Below are positions 1-7,057 of a stretch of DNA of 8,911 nucleotides, one piece after another (the first letter of the stretch is position 1; the number at the start of each line of letters is the position of its first letter). Where the stretch lies: assembly GCA_007135995.1 (NCBI GenBank), contig SLHU01000131.1, positions 1 through 8,911 of the forward strand, read 5' to 3'. The position numbers and the translations under genes were made by a program. The DNA comes from Clostridiales bacterium (GTDB lineage: Bacteria; Bacillota; Clostridia; Saccharofermentanales; UBA5734). The notes beneath the pieces are model-generated. The model had not been told where the DNA came from. It was given only the letters and a program-made list of their open reading frames with translations, and did not search any database.

Positions 1-2
1 GT

Positions 3-638
3 CAGCTGGGCACCTTATCCATCATAGACCGCTACGCGTTCGCACCAGTCGATATGCCAGACGTCATAAAACCGCTTTTCCCCGCAGACAGTTACCTGCA
101 GGCCTCCTGGCAGGAAAACGGACAGCTGCTGCTTCGCTGGCCCCGGGCAGTTGACAACGTCGACCCGGATGTGAGATACAGGCTGTATACTAGAACAACC
201 GAGCAGGACACACCCGTTCTATATGAGAAAGATTTCAATGACTTGTCAAAGGTTGTCAGCCATCTTCCGCAGGACCAGCCCTTCGAGGTGATTCTGACAG
301 CCTACGATGGAGCCTTCGCAGCGGATGACTGGACACAGCTCAGTCGCCTTGTCTTATATTTTATCCCAAATCAGCATGACAGACAGTCACCGGAAACACT
401 GTTTGAAACTGTTCATCAAACAAACCTGAATATCTCGGGTATCAGCTTTTTGCAAAACAGTAAAGACTTCCTTCATCATGAAAGCGATGTTCCCTGGGAT
501 CTGACAGCGGTCTATGGCCCCTACACGATAGATGATCCGTCCGATATGACTGCATTATGGCTCAGCGCAGGTCTGGCAGCGTTTCTGTTGGTATTAAGCA
601 TAGCAGCCGCCTTGAAGAAAATAAAATCAATCAGATAA
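3..638 (+). CDS. C-terminal part of a membrane-anchored surface protein with a fibronectin-III-like stretch (5' partial)
   Basis: The reading frame is open from the window edge (first full codon at 3) to the TAA at 636-638, so the true start lies outside; the ATG at 54 is probably internal. Counting from that Met, residues ~15-90 look like a fibronectin type III fold: LQASW near the start, LLLRWPRAVDN in the second strand, YRLYTR in the next, and FEVILTAYD near the end. A second stretch of ~70 residues is not recognised. Residues ~167-187 (ALWLSAGLAAFLLVLSIAAA) form one hydrophobic helix followed by the basic tail KKIKSIR, as expected of a C-terminal membrane anchor with most of the protein outside the cell. 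The 3' end overlaps the convergent DUF2207 gene by 12 bp. The specific role is unknown; an adhesin, a carbohydrate-binding protein or an envelope protein would all fit. The frame is well supported, the domain call moderately. Confidence 0.75.
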   Translation, partial: QLGTLSIIDRYAFAPVDMPDVIKPLFPADSYLQASWQENGQLLLRWPRAVDNVDPDVRYRLYTRTTEQDTPVLYEKDFNDLSKVVSHLPQDQPFEVILTAYDGAFAADDWTQLSRLVLYFIPNQHDRQSPETLFETVHQTNLNISGISFLQNSKDFLHHESDVPWDLTAVYGPYTIDDPSDMTALWLSAGLAAFLLVLSIAAALKKIKSIR

Positions 639-2432
639 ACCACCCGCGAACAAAATGCTGCTGTTAATCAGTGACTGCATCACCTGAAGCTCATCCTTCA
701 GGCGGTCCAGCTGGTGCTGCCATTGATGTGGCTTCAATGCGACATTATAAATGGCCAGTTCATGCTCAATGGAAGCGTCCATCAGATTCATCTTCATACG
801 TTCGGATAATTGACTAATCAGACGCTCTGAATGACCCAGCGCAATTGACAGCGGCAAGGCCAGCGCATAATAGGCAGCATCGAAATCAATGCCGGCTTTA
901 TCGGCTGACTTGATCGCTCGTCTCACTGCCTGACCGCGGGCATATAGTTCCGAACCGTCAAGATTAAGATGACGCAGGATAAAACTGTATATCAGGAACG
1001 CAAGCGCCGGAACAAACAGCAGCAAAGCGGTTACGGTCTGGAGGAAAATGAGCAAAAGAACAGCCAGACCTGCATAAGCACCAGACAAAACGATCAGTAG
1101 AAACCTGCCCTGCTGTGTTTTCTTATGATCGTACAAACGATATTCATCCAGCGATTCCTTTACAAGACTGATAAACTGCTGAAAATAGATCCTGAAATCT
1201 GACAGTTTACCGCTGTCTCTGGCGTATTTTCGTATGTCGGATATTGAGATGCGCTGTCTGCCTTCTGCGACATGATCAAATAACCAGGTGATCAGAAATA
1301 TTTCATAGGACTTATAGCCCAGATAGGGCTCAAAGGCAGTATCGTTTCTTATGAAGATATAGCCGTCACGTTCCAGTTCACCCCGGCGTACAAGATCAAA
1401 CAAGGTAGCCAGGATCAACAGCCCCGGTTTTCGCCGTCTAAGGAAAACAGACAGCAGTGCAGGCGGCATAAACATCGGGACATCCTGACTATATTTTTTC
1501 TGATACTCCGGTGTAGCCTCATGATCAAACAGCCAGTATATGATGAAACCCAGCGGCACCGCCAGAAGCAGCAGGACAAAAATCATATCGTATGCACGCT
1601 GCCGCCAGCGGGTAACTTCTTTTTCTTCCTCTGCCAGCTCACGTGCACGGGTTGTCAGCTCAGACCACGTCAGCGTTTCTTCAACTTTCAGGGCATCAGG
1701 AAAAAGGCCGGGCTGTGTCAGCACTATCAGCCAGAGCTGCTCCCGGTCCCGCAGTTCTTTGGTCTGCCAGCGGATTGTGTCCTGATCAGTCTCCTGGAAA
1801 AAATCAGACTGACTGGTCGCTAAACTCCAGATCTGTGATGACGGTATCTGCTGCGGAAACTGCACGCTGAGCATGGGGTCGGCAATATCGCCCCTGACAC
1901 CAGAGTTGAAAAACCGGTAATCAAGCACGCATGCTTCTTCATGCAAGAGCAAAAGATCGCTGACACGATAGGACAGTCTCACGCGTCTTTCTGTATCAGC
2001 CTTTGAAAATACATGAAGCTTGATCGCCAGATGTTCCTCTTCTTCTTGTAAATGATATGTCATCGGCCTGACGACAGAATCATTGTCAGCACCTGGCAGC
2101 GCTTCAATCTGAAATCCGGTTTCTATGCCCTCCGTCAATTCAGTAACAATTATTTTGTCAAGTGAAATATGGCCCTTTTCCGGATAATCAAGCTGATAGC
2201 TGAAATCACGCAGATCTTCGGTAATCTGGTACTCAATTATTTCCTCAAACATCGCTGATCCATCCGATTCCAGCACCACATTGATTTTATAGTTTTGGAT
2301 GGAATAAGGCAGTTGATCTGCCGAAAAATCAATAACAGAAGCGCCGGCATAAACAACTGGACCGAAAACAGACAAAAAGCAACAGACAGAAATAATAACA
2401 ATTAGCTTTAACAAGCGGGGCTGCCGTCCCAT
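627..2432 (-). CDS. DUF2207 family predicted membrane protein
   Basis: A 601-residue membrane protein of unknown biochemical function. Residues ~7-29 form a signal peptide (LLKLIVIISVCCFLSVFGPV, then A-rich). Residues ~30-280 are an extracytoplasmic beta-rich domain that opens with the pattern usual for DUF2207 (SIQNYKINVVLESDGSAMFEE, a strand followed by the acidic EEIIEYQI). One transmembrane helix lies at ~282-302. The following cytoplasmic part carries the family hallmark PPALLSVFLRRR then LLILATLFDLVRRGELERDG at ~323-357. Two more helices lie at ~443-464 and ~466-486. The C-terminal ~110 residues contain ARGQAVRRAIKSADKAGIDFDAAYYALALPL, which matches the family's 'WR.F...L.DF...YAvALG' region. 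The ATG at 2430-2432 has AAGGAG at 2439-2444, 6 nt upstream. It appears monocistronic, with its own promoter. Family membership is recognised; the function is not known. Confidence 0.88.
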   Translation of the reverse strand: MGRQPRLLKLIVIISVCCFLSVFGPVVYAGASVIDFSADQLPYSIQNYKINVVLESDGSAMFEEIIEYQITEDLRDFSYQLDYPEKGHISLDKIIVTELTEGIETGFQIEALPGADNDSVVRPMTYHLQEEEEHLAIKLHVFSKADTERRVRLSYRVSDLLLLHEEACVLDYRFFNSGVRGDIADPMLSVQFPQQIPSSQIWSLATSQSDFFQETDQDTIRWQTKELRDREQLWLIVLTQPGLFPDALKVEETLTWSELTTRARELAEEEKEVTRWRQRAYDMIFVLLLLAVPLGFIIYWLFDHEATPEYQKKYSQDVPMFMPPALLSVFLRRRKPGLLILATLFDLVRRGELERDGYIFIRNDTAFEPYLGYKSYEIFLITWLFDHVAEGRQRISISDIRKYARDSGKLSDFRIYFQQFISLVKESLDEYRLYDHKKTQQGRFLLIVLSGAYAGLAVLLLIFLQTVTALLLFVPALAFLIYSFILRHLNLDGSELYARGQAVRRAIKSADKAGIDFDAAYYALALPLSIALGHSERLISQLSERMKMNLMDASIEHELAIYNVALKPHQWQHQLDRLKDELQVMQSLINSSILFAGGLSD

Positions 2433-2497
2433 TCACTACTCCTTTTCCAGGCGATCGTTTCTCAGTACCGTCTGGATCATTCGATCGAAGTTCAGTT

Positions 2498-2527
2498 ATT
2501 ATATAACAGGATTCGTGTAAACTGCAA
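2498..2527 (-). promoter_or_regulatory. Predicted promoter of the DUF2207 gene
   Basis: On the minus strand a perfect -10 TATAAT (2498-2503) lies 18 nt downstream of a weak -35 TTGCAG (2522-2527, 3 of 6 matches). Transcription would start near 2491, giving a leader of ~58 nt before the ATG at 2432. The spacing and the perfect -10 support it; the poor -35 suggests it may need help, and a strong dyad (2533-2566) abuts it upstream. Confidence 0.55.
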
Positions 2528-2532
2528 TACTC

Positions 2533-2566
2533 CAGCTTCAGCTGTCATGGCTGGCAGCTGAAGCTG
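2533..2566. repeat. Strong perfect dyad / stem-loop between tRNA-Ala and the DUF2207 promoter
   Basis: CAGCTTCAGCTG (2533-2544) and its exact reverse complement CAGCTGAAGCTG (2555-2566) are separated by 10 nt. Three more pairs (one G-U, two Watson-Crick) extend the stem to 15 bp with a TGGC tetraloop. No T-run follows on either strand, so a standard intrinsic terminator is unlikely. Its left arm ends 5 nt from the -35 of the DUF2207 promoter, which fits an operator, a Rho-independent-like pause, or simply a transcription barrier after the tRNA gene. Confidence 0.7.
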
Positions 2567-2603
2567 TACGGCTCACGAATCATTATAAACTCCGGTCATC
2601 GCT

Positions 2604-2647
2604 GAAATAAACCGGAAAGCCAAGGCTTATATCCAAGTCTTCCCGGT
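2604..2647 (-). terminator. Likely intrinsic terminator of the tRNA-Ala gene
   Basis: Reading the minus strand directly after the tRNA CCA, ACCGGGAAG (2647-2639) can pair with CTTTCCGGT (2619-2611) to give a 9-bp stem with one G-U pair. A 19-nt loop separates the arms, and the loop contains a small AAGCC/GGCTT inner hairpin. The stem is followed by TTATTT (2610-2605). The position, 2 nt after the tRNA 3' end, and the U-rich tail argue for a terminator. The long loop and interrupted T-run lower confidence. Confidence 0.5.
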
Positions 2648-2648
2648 C

Positions 2649-2724
2649 TGGTGGAGATAACGGGATTCGAACCCGTGGCCTCTGCCTTGCGAAGGCAGCG
2701 CTCTCCCAGCTGAGCCATATCCCC
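2649..2724 (-). tRNA. tRNA-Ala (anticodon CGC)
   Basis: A 76-nt tRNA that folds fully. The acceptor GGGGATA (from 2724) pairs with TATCTCC through a G3-U70 wobble, the classic alanine identity pair. The D arm has GCTC/GAGC. The anticodon stem CTGCC/GGCAG closes the loop TTCGCAA, so the anticodon is CGC (reads GCG). The variable loop has 5 nt. The T arm ACGGG-TTCGAAT-CCCGT is intact. The discriminator is A73 and the CCA is encoded (2651-2649). It stands alone with its own promoter and probable terminator, between araD and the DUF2207 gene on the same strand. Confidence 0.97.
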
Positions 2725-2734
2725 ATATGAGAAC

Positions 2735-2763
2735 ATTATAGGTTGAGGATAAATGGCTGTCAA
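2735..2763 (-). promoter_or_regulatory. Consensus sigma-A/sigma-70 promoter of tRNA-Ala
   Basis: On the minus strand a perfect -35 TTGACA (2758-2763) and a perfect -10 TATAAT (2735-2740) are separated by exactly 17 nt. The -10 ends 10 nt before the first tRNA base (2724), so the primary transcript would have only about 3-4 extra 5' nucleotides. This is the strongest promoter in the window and fits a stable RNA gene. Confidence 0.93.
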
Positions 2764-2941
2764 TGTAACCATTTTCTGTTCAACCACCTCTTGCAGCGCC
2801 CGATTGTGACTCGCTGATCCGCCTTGCCTTGCTTGTCACATCACTCATCACGGCACTATTGACTATCCGGGCGACGCTGCCTGCACCTGTTCGCTGCACC
2901 CATCTGTTCACCACAGCCTTATGCATATCAGATACTGGCTT

Positions 2942-3634
2942 TTACTTCTGTCCGTAATAAGCATTTTTACCATGTTTTCTCAGATAGTGTTTATCGAGAA
3001 GGTTCTGGTCAAGCGTTGACAGATCGGGCTGCAATAGCTTCGCGTGCCAGGCCATCATCGCACATTCTTCCAGCACGACTGCGTTGTGAACAGCATCTGA
3101 GGCATCTTTACCCCATGCGAACGGACCATGACCTGCAACCAGAACAGCAGGAACAGCCGCTGCTTTCAGATCTCTTTCCTTGAAAGTCTCAACAATCACT
3201 TTCCCGGTATTCAGCTCATACTCCTGATCAATTTCATTTTTTGTCATGCCTCTGGTGCAAGGAATAGAACCGTAAAAATAGTCAGCATGGGTCGTCCCGT
3301 AAGCCGGCAGGTCTCTGCAGGCTTGTGCCCATATGGTAGCCCATCGTGAATGGGTGTGGACAATACCTTGAATATTCGGAAAACTTCGGTATAACTCCAG
3401 ATGCGTAGCCGTGTCACTGCTGGGTTTATAAGTACCGCTTCTCACATTTCCATCCAGATCCATCACTACGATATGCCTGGCTTCCAGCTGGTCATAGGGC
3501 ACTCCGCTTGGCTTGATCGCAACAAGACCACGTTCACGATCTATAGCACTGACATTCCCCCAGGTAAAAACAACAAGCTTATGAGCAGGTAAATCAAGAT
3601 TGGCCTGTAAAGTTTCCTTTATTAACTGATCCAT
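2942..3634 (-). CDS. araD: L-ribulose-5-phosphate 4-epimerase
   Basis: Cytoplasmic zinc enzyme of the class II aldolase fold that converts L-ribulose 5-phosphate to D-xylulose 5-phosphate, the last step before the pentose phosphate pathway. At 230 residues it matches the usual ~231. Visible motifs: [13 protein letters not shown] (~25-36), KPSG (41-44), SSDT with D74, the zinc ligands HTH (H93, H95) and H169 in GHGPFAWG, D118 in [10 protein letters not shown], and the conserved end [16 protein letters not shown] with Y227. These correspond to E. coli D76, H95, H97, H171, D120 and Y229 with a 2-residue offset. The start is ATG 3632-3634 because GAGGTG (3641-3646) lies 6 nt upstream; an in-frame TTG at 3670 would add 12 residues absent from the family. 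It lies 138 bp downstream of a sugar isomerase on the same strand and is probably cotranscribed. No ribulokinase is present. Confidence 0.96.
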   Translation of the reverse strand: MDQLIKETLQANLDLPAHKLVVFTWGNVSAIDRERGLVAIKPSGVPYDQLEARHIVVMDLDGNVRSGTYKPSSDTATHLELYRSFPNIQGIVHTHSRWATIWAQACRDLPAYGTTHADYFYGSIPCTRGMTKNEIDQEYELNTGKVIVETFKERDLKAAAVPAVLVAGHGPFAWGKDASDAVHNAVVLEECAMMAWHAKLLQPDLSTLDQNLLDKHYLRKHGKNAYYGQK

Positions 3635-3661
3635 TTTAAACACCTCACATACATTTTCAAA

Positions 3662-3698
3662 ATCCGGCAATCACTGTGGCATCCGGCAATCACTGTGG
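3662..3698. repeat. 19-bp tandem direct repeat in front of araD
   Basis: ATCCGGCAATCACTGTGG occurs at 3662-3679 and again at 3681-3698, exactly 19 bp apart, with no mismatch over 18 bases. It lies in the isomerase-araD spacer, 16 bp upstream of the araD ribosome binding site. It could be a tandem operator or a simple slippage duplication. A weak -10-like TATGAT (minus strand, 3700-3705) lies just upstream of it, but no good -35 is visible. Confidence 0.85.
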
Positions 3699-3772
3699 AA
3701 TCATATAATGGAAAGTCATATCTTCTGACATTTCCTTCCTCGGCAGCCTGGGCCGCGGGTGTACAAATGTTT

Positions 3773-5284
3773 TTACGAGAAAGGATTCTCACTTGGATAC
3801 AGGACACTGCGCGGCTGGTTATAATCAATATCACGCACACCCAGATATCGTGTTATAGAAAAGAGCGTTCTGCCTGCCTTGCTCAAGGTTACACCTGCAT
3901 GATGCGGGTAGTTTTTTTCAATCAGCACATGCCTGTAAAACCGTCCGAACTCCGGAACAGCAAAGACCCCGATAGCGCCGAATGATCGCGGATCAATGTC
4001 CAGCACTTCACCTTCAGCGATGTAACTGCGAAGCTTGCCATCAGCGCTCGACTGCAGACGGTACAGGGTGGCTGCGCCAGACTTGATGGTTCCCTCCAGT
4101 GTGCCCCGGGTGATATCCGGTTTCGTATCAGGTTCTAGAGAACGTTTCATAATCAGCTGATACTTCATAGCGGCTGTATCTTGCTTCAGAGAACACATTG
4201 ATGTATTGCCGCAGTGAAAATTCATGACAAGATCCGTCAGCTGGTAAGGCTTCACCACAGATGCATGCTGATCATACATGTCCTGGGGCACACTGTTGTT
4301 AATATCAAGAAGTGTTGGTGCCTGAAGTGTGGCACAGGCAAGGATAAACTCACTTAACGCGCCATATATATCTGTTTCGCATGAAACCGGAATGCCTCGG
4401 GCAGCCAGCCGGCTGTTTACATAACAGGGAACAAACTTGAACTCTGTCTGGAAAGCCGGCCAGCACTTATTAGCGAAGACAACGCTTCTAGAAGCGCCTT
4501 TGTTTGCCTCGTACCAGTCTAATAACGTCAACTCATATTGTGCCAGTCTTTCAAGAACATCCGGATAGTCATTGCCGGTACCAAGCTCAGCAGTCATATC
4601 GGCAACAACATCAGGAATTCGCTTATCACCTTCATGTTTCCGGTACGCTACCAGAAGGTCAAGCTCTGAATTTTCCTGAATAGAAGCACCGAGATCATAA
4701 AGACCCTTAATAGGTGCGTTGCAGGCAAGGAAATCATAAGGCCGCGGACCGAAGCTGATCACCTTGAGGCCACGGACACCAATCAGTGCACGGGCAACAG
4801 GTACAAACTCCAGAATCATGCTGCAAACCGCATCAGCGTCACCCACAGGATACTCAGGAATGTAAGCAGGCAGATTGCGCAAAGCCAGATTGTATGAAGC
4901 GTTCAGCAAACCGCAAAGAGCATCTCCGCGGCCGGAAATAAGGTTTTCCTGGCTTTCTTCTGCTGCGGCAACATACATAACAGGGCCATCAAAGAGCTGT
5001 GCAAGCAAGGTTTCTGGTCCTTCGGGTCCAAAATTCCCCAGATAGACAACCAGCGCGTTGGCACCCTGTGCTTTGATTTCAGCAATTGCCATTTTTGCGT
5101 CAACTTCGTTTTCTACGATGGTTTCCGCGCTATGCACTGTCAAATCATGTTTATCAAGCAAAGACAACACACGATCACGTCTTGTCTGTGACAAACGCAT
5201 GGGAAAGCAATCACGGCTGACAGCGATCAGGCCAAGACTCACCTGGGGAATGTTTTCGATTAAACGTATTTCATTTGCTGACAT
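3773..5284 (-). CDS. L-fucose/L-arabinose isomerase family protein, probable aldose-ketose isomerase of the AraD module
   Basis: A 503-residue cytoplasmic sugar isomerase related to L-fucose isomerase (COG2407 type), not the classical AraA. The N-terminal ~170 residues look like the Rossmann-type FucI N-domain (VSLGLIAVSRDCFP, ANALVVYLGNFGPEGPE, VMYVAAAEE). FGPRPYDF (178-185) is a family motif. The likely Mn2+ ligands are E303 (SCETDIYGALSEF), D327 (TLLDINN) and a C-terminal His in YPHHAGVTL (461/462), with NFHCGNTS (355-362) also conserved. The start is ATG 5282-5284, because GGAGG (5291-5295) lies 6 nt upstream; the in-frame ATG at 5317 lacks this. With araD downstream, conversion of L-arabinose to L-ribulose is the natural inference, but D-arabinose, L-fucose or sulfoquinovose isomerase activity occurs among relatives of this fold and cannot be excluded. 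Family call firm, substrate uncertain. Confidence 0.85.
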   Translation of the reverse strand: MSANEIRLIENIPQVSLGLIAVSRDCFPMRLSQTRRDRVLSLLDKHDLTVHSAETIVENEVDAKMAIAEIKAQGANALVVYLGNFGPEGPETLLAQLFDGPVMYVAAAEESQENLISGRGDALCGLLNASYNLALRNLPAYIPEYPVGDADAVCSMILEFVPVARALIGVRGLKVISFGPRPYDFLACNAPIKGLYDLGASIQENSELDLLVAYRKHEGDKRIPDVVADMTAELGTGNDYPDVLERLAQYELTLLDWYEANKGASRSVVFANKCWPAFQTEFKFVPCYVNSRLAARGIPVSCETDIYGALSEFILACATLQAPTLLDINNSVPQDMYDQHASVVKPYQLTDLVMNFHCGNTSMCSLKQDTAAMKYQLIMKRSLEPDTKPDITRGTLEGTIKSGAATLYRLQSSADGKLRSYIAEGEVLDIDPRSFGAIGVFAVPEFGRFYRHVLIEKNYPHHAGVTLSKAGRTLFSITRYLGVRDIDYNQPRSVLYPSENPFS

Positions 5285-5362
5285 AGTGTTCCTCCATATT
5301 GGTATCATATCTGACATTCTGTTTTGACTGCTGCAGTATGTGGTGTGGTTATAATCATCTGT

Positions 5363-5375
5363 ATCACCAGGTGAT
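5363..5375. promoter_or_regulatory. Candidate operator palindrome upstream of the isomerase gene
   Basis: ATCACC-A-GGTGAT is a perfect 6-bp dyad around one central base, 79 bp upstream of the isomerase ATG. A short odd-length palindrome in front of a sugar catabolic gene is a reasonable repressor site. It does not match the B. subtilis AraR consensus as I know it. No regulator gene is in the window. Confidence 0.35.
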
Positions 5376-5421
5376 TTGAAACGGTCCTGAAGGTAATCTG
5401 AGACGGCCTGATTTGAAACGG
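5372..5421. repeat. Iterated 13-bp motif TGATTTGAAACGG, three copies
   Basis: TGATTTGAAACGG occurs exactly at 5372-5384 and 5409-5421. A diverged copy TAATCTGAGACGG (3 mismatches) lies between them at 5394-5406. Offsets are 22 and 15 bp, so this is not a simple tandem repeat. All copies have the same orientation. Multiple subterminal repeats of this kind are known at the ends of some insertion sequences (IS21 family among them), but no transposase is present. Confidence 0.7.
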
Positions 5422-5425
5422 ACTT

Positions 5426-5514
5426 TGACCAGAAAAATGTCTGTTTTCACCTTCTCCTAAGTAATCCTATCATACTATGAATAAGCCTATCAAGGCACCA
5501 CATTTTTCTGATCA
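5426..5514. repeat. 15-bp inverted repeat flanking 59 bp, possible remnant of a small mobile element
   Basis: TGACCAGAAAAATGT (5426-5440) and ACATTTTTCTGATCA (5500-5514) are inverted copies with 14 of 15 matches, including 10 uninterrupted. The 89-bp unit starts with TG and ends with CA, as many insertion-sequence ends do. Beyond the arms a further CGGA is shared if a 3-nt gap is allowed. The interior has no open frame of note. It could also form a long-loop RNA hairpin. Mobile origin is an inference only. Confidence 0.5.
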
Positions 5515-5624
5515 TCCGAATTAACCGCAGCAGCCTGTGTAATTTCTGCTAGATTGCGCAACTTATATTCTAGCATACCCGGGTGTCTGTTTTCATGCAA
5601 TCAGAAGGTTTCTTTAGACTATTA

Positions 5625-5633
5625 TGCTATACT
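5625..5633 (+). promoter_or_regulatory. Extended -10 promoter element of radA
   Basis: TGCTATACT is an extended -10 (TGn followed by TATACT, 5 of 6 matches to TATAAT). No good -35 lies 16-18 nt upstream, which extended -10 promoters often tolerate. Transcription would begin near 5640, leaving ~23 nt before the radA ATG at 5663. This also argues against the in-frame ATG at 5624, which lies inside this element. Confidence 0.5.
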
Positions 5634-5662
5634 TGATCTATTCTGACAGGAGCGCAAACTAT

Positions 5663-7057
5663 ATGGCAAAAATAAAAACTTCATTTTTCTGCAGTGACTG
5701 CGGCCATGAATCGAGCGGCTGGCTTGGCCGCTGTCCTGGCTGCGGCGCCTGGAATACATTTGTTGAAAGCAGAAAAATAACCCGGCCCTCACCTGGTGAA
5801 GGGCGAGGATCCTGGACCGGTGATTCAGGCAGCGATCCGACGAGCAGCACGGTCGTCAGACTGGCAGATGTGATCACAACCGGCAGCCAGCGCATCAGCA
5901 GCGGTCTTCCGGAACTGGATCGCGTACTGGGCGGTGGTTTTGTTCCCGGTGCACTGGTTCTGATCGGCGGCGATCCCGGCATTGGTAAGTCAACACTGCT
6001 GATGCAGTCAATTGGAAAATGTGCCCTGAGGTATAAAACGCTTTATGTGTCAGGAGAAGAGTCACCACAACAGCTCAAAATGCGTGCAGACCGTCTTGAG
6101 GTCGCAGCTGAGCACATCAACCTGCTGGCTGTAACCGATTTTGAGGCAGTTGCTCAGGCACTGGTCAGTGAACAGCCGGCGGTTGCGGTGATTGATTCTA
6201 TCCAGACCCTCTATAGTGACCATCTCTCATCTGCGCCCGGCAGTGTCAGTCAGGTTAGAGAAGTTACGGCCGGTCTTCTGAAAATAGCAAAGAAACACCA
6301 GATCACAATCGTTCTGGTTGGTCATGTGACAAAAGATGGCGCAATTGCAGGACCTCGTGTCCTTGAGCATATGGTTGATACGGTTCTTTATTTCGAAGGC
6401 GAGCGCCAGCAAAATTATCGTATGCTTCGAGCGGTTAAAAACCGGTTTGGTGCCACAGATGAGCTGGGACTATTCGAAATGAGCGATCGCGGGCTGCAGC
6501 CAGTGGAAAACGCATCAAAGGCCTTTCTCGAAGGGCGGCCGATTCAGGTGCCGGGATCCGTTGTCACCGCTTGTCTTGAAGGAACCAGGCCTTTGCTGGT
6601 CGAAATTCAAGCCTTGCTCAACCCCTCAGCTTACGGATCACCTCAGCGTATGGCACAAGGTCTGGATCGGAATCGTTCAATCATGCTGATGGCAGTACTG
6701 GATAAGCATTTCCAGTTTGGTCTGAATAACATGGATGCTTATATCAATGTCGTTGGTGGACTTCGGCTCAATGAAACTGCTGCAGATCTCGCTGTTATCT
6801 GTGCAGTTGCTTCAAGTTTAAAAAACCGGCCAGTGAGAAAGCAGACCCTGATATTTGGCGAGGTTGGCCTTAGCGGAGAGATACGCAGTGTGTCTCAGGC
6901 AGACAGACGGATTCAGGAGGCTGTCAGAATGGGCTTTGACACGTTCATCTTACCAGGAAGTGTCAGAAAGTCACTGGAAAAAACCGTGCTGCAAGATCAG
7001 TGCGAACTCTATTTTGCAGACCGTATCAGCGAAGCGCTCGACATGCTGTTTGAATAA
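5663..7057 (+). CDS. radA: DNA repair protein RadA
   Basis: RecA-like ATPase that promotes branch migration of recombination intermediates and thus helps recombinational repair in the cytoplasm. At 464 residues it has the standard length (~450-460). A four-cysteine zinc finger is seen at C10-x2-C13 and C24-x2-C27 (FFCSDCG, GRCPGCG). Walker A is GGDPGIGKST (102-111), followed by SGEESPQQLKMRA (130-142). Walker B is AVAVIDSI (173-180). The RadA-specific KNRFG motif is at 259-263. The C-terminal Lon-like domain (~290-464) includes DAYINVVGGLRL and FGEVGLSGEIR. ATG 5663 is chosen because the zinc finger begins at the usual distance and AGGAG (5648-5652) lies 10 nt upstream; an in-frame ATG at 5624 would add 13 atypical residues. 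It is followed by ispD on the same strand after 76 bp, recalling the radA-disA-yacL-ispD order of B. subtilis without disA and yacL. Confidence 0.97.
   Translation: MAKIKTSFFCSDCGHESSGWLGRCPGCGAWNTFVESRKITRPSPGEGRGSWTGDSGSDPTSSTVVRLADVITTGSQRISSGLPELDRVLGGGFVPGALVLIGGDPGIGKSTLLMQSIGKCALRYKTLYVSGEESPQQLKMRADRLEVAAEHINLLAVTDFEAVAQALVSEQPAVAVIDSIQTLYSDHLSSAPGSVSQVREVTAGLLKIAKKHQITIVLVGHVTKDGAIAGPRVLEHMVDTVLYFEGERQQNYRMLRAVKNRFGATDELGLFEMSDRGLQPVENASKAFLEGRPIQVPGSVVTACLEGTRPLLVEIQALLNPSAYGSPQRMAQGLDRNRSIMLMAVLDKHFQFGLNNMDAYINVVGGLRLNETAADLAVICAVASSLKNRPVRKQTLIFGEVGLSGEIRSVSQADRRIQEAVRMGFDTFILPGSVRKSLEKTVLQDQCELYFADRISEALDMLFE

Larger units (their letters stand above)
5285..5662. other. Divergent intergenic region between the isomerase gene and radA
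   Basis: 378 bp without a credible gene. From left to right it holds the isomerase ribosome binding site (5290-5295), a 13-bp palindrome (5363-5375), three iterations of a TGATTTGAAACGG-like motif (5372-5421), a 15-bp imperfect inverted repeat (5426-5440 / 5500-5514) and the radA -10 region (5625-5633). For the isomerase the best promoter I can see on the minus strand is TTGATA (5488-5493) with 18 nt to TAGGAT (5464-5469). It is weak, lies inside the inverted repeat, and would give a ~170-nt leader. Open frames here are shadows without start signals. Confidence 0.6.

Noticed and set aside
2596..2787. 63-codon minus-strand frame containing MAQLGERCLRKAEATGSNPV
   Set aside because: It is the translation of the tRNA-Ala gene and its flanks, a well-known artefact of tRNA sequence, and not a protein.
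2797..2873. CGCCCG / CGGGCG inverted segments as an araD terminator or small RNA
   Set aside because: The arms are ~65 nt apart, need a bulge to pair fully, and no T-run follows on the minus strand.
2780..2926. 48-codon minus-strand frame between araD and tRNA-Ala, starting at ATG 2926
   Set aside because: It has no Shine-Dalgarno sequence, no recognisable motif, and ends just before the tRNA promoter. It is probably a chance open frame in the spacer.
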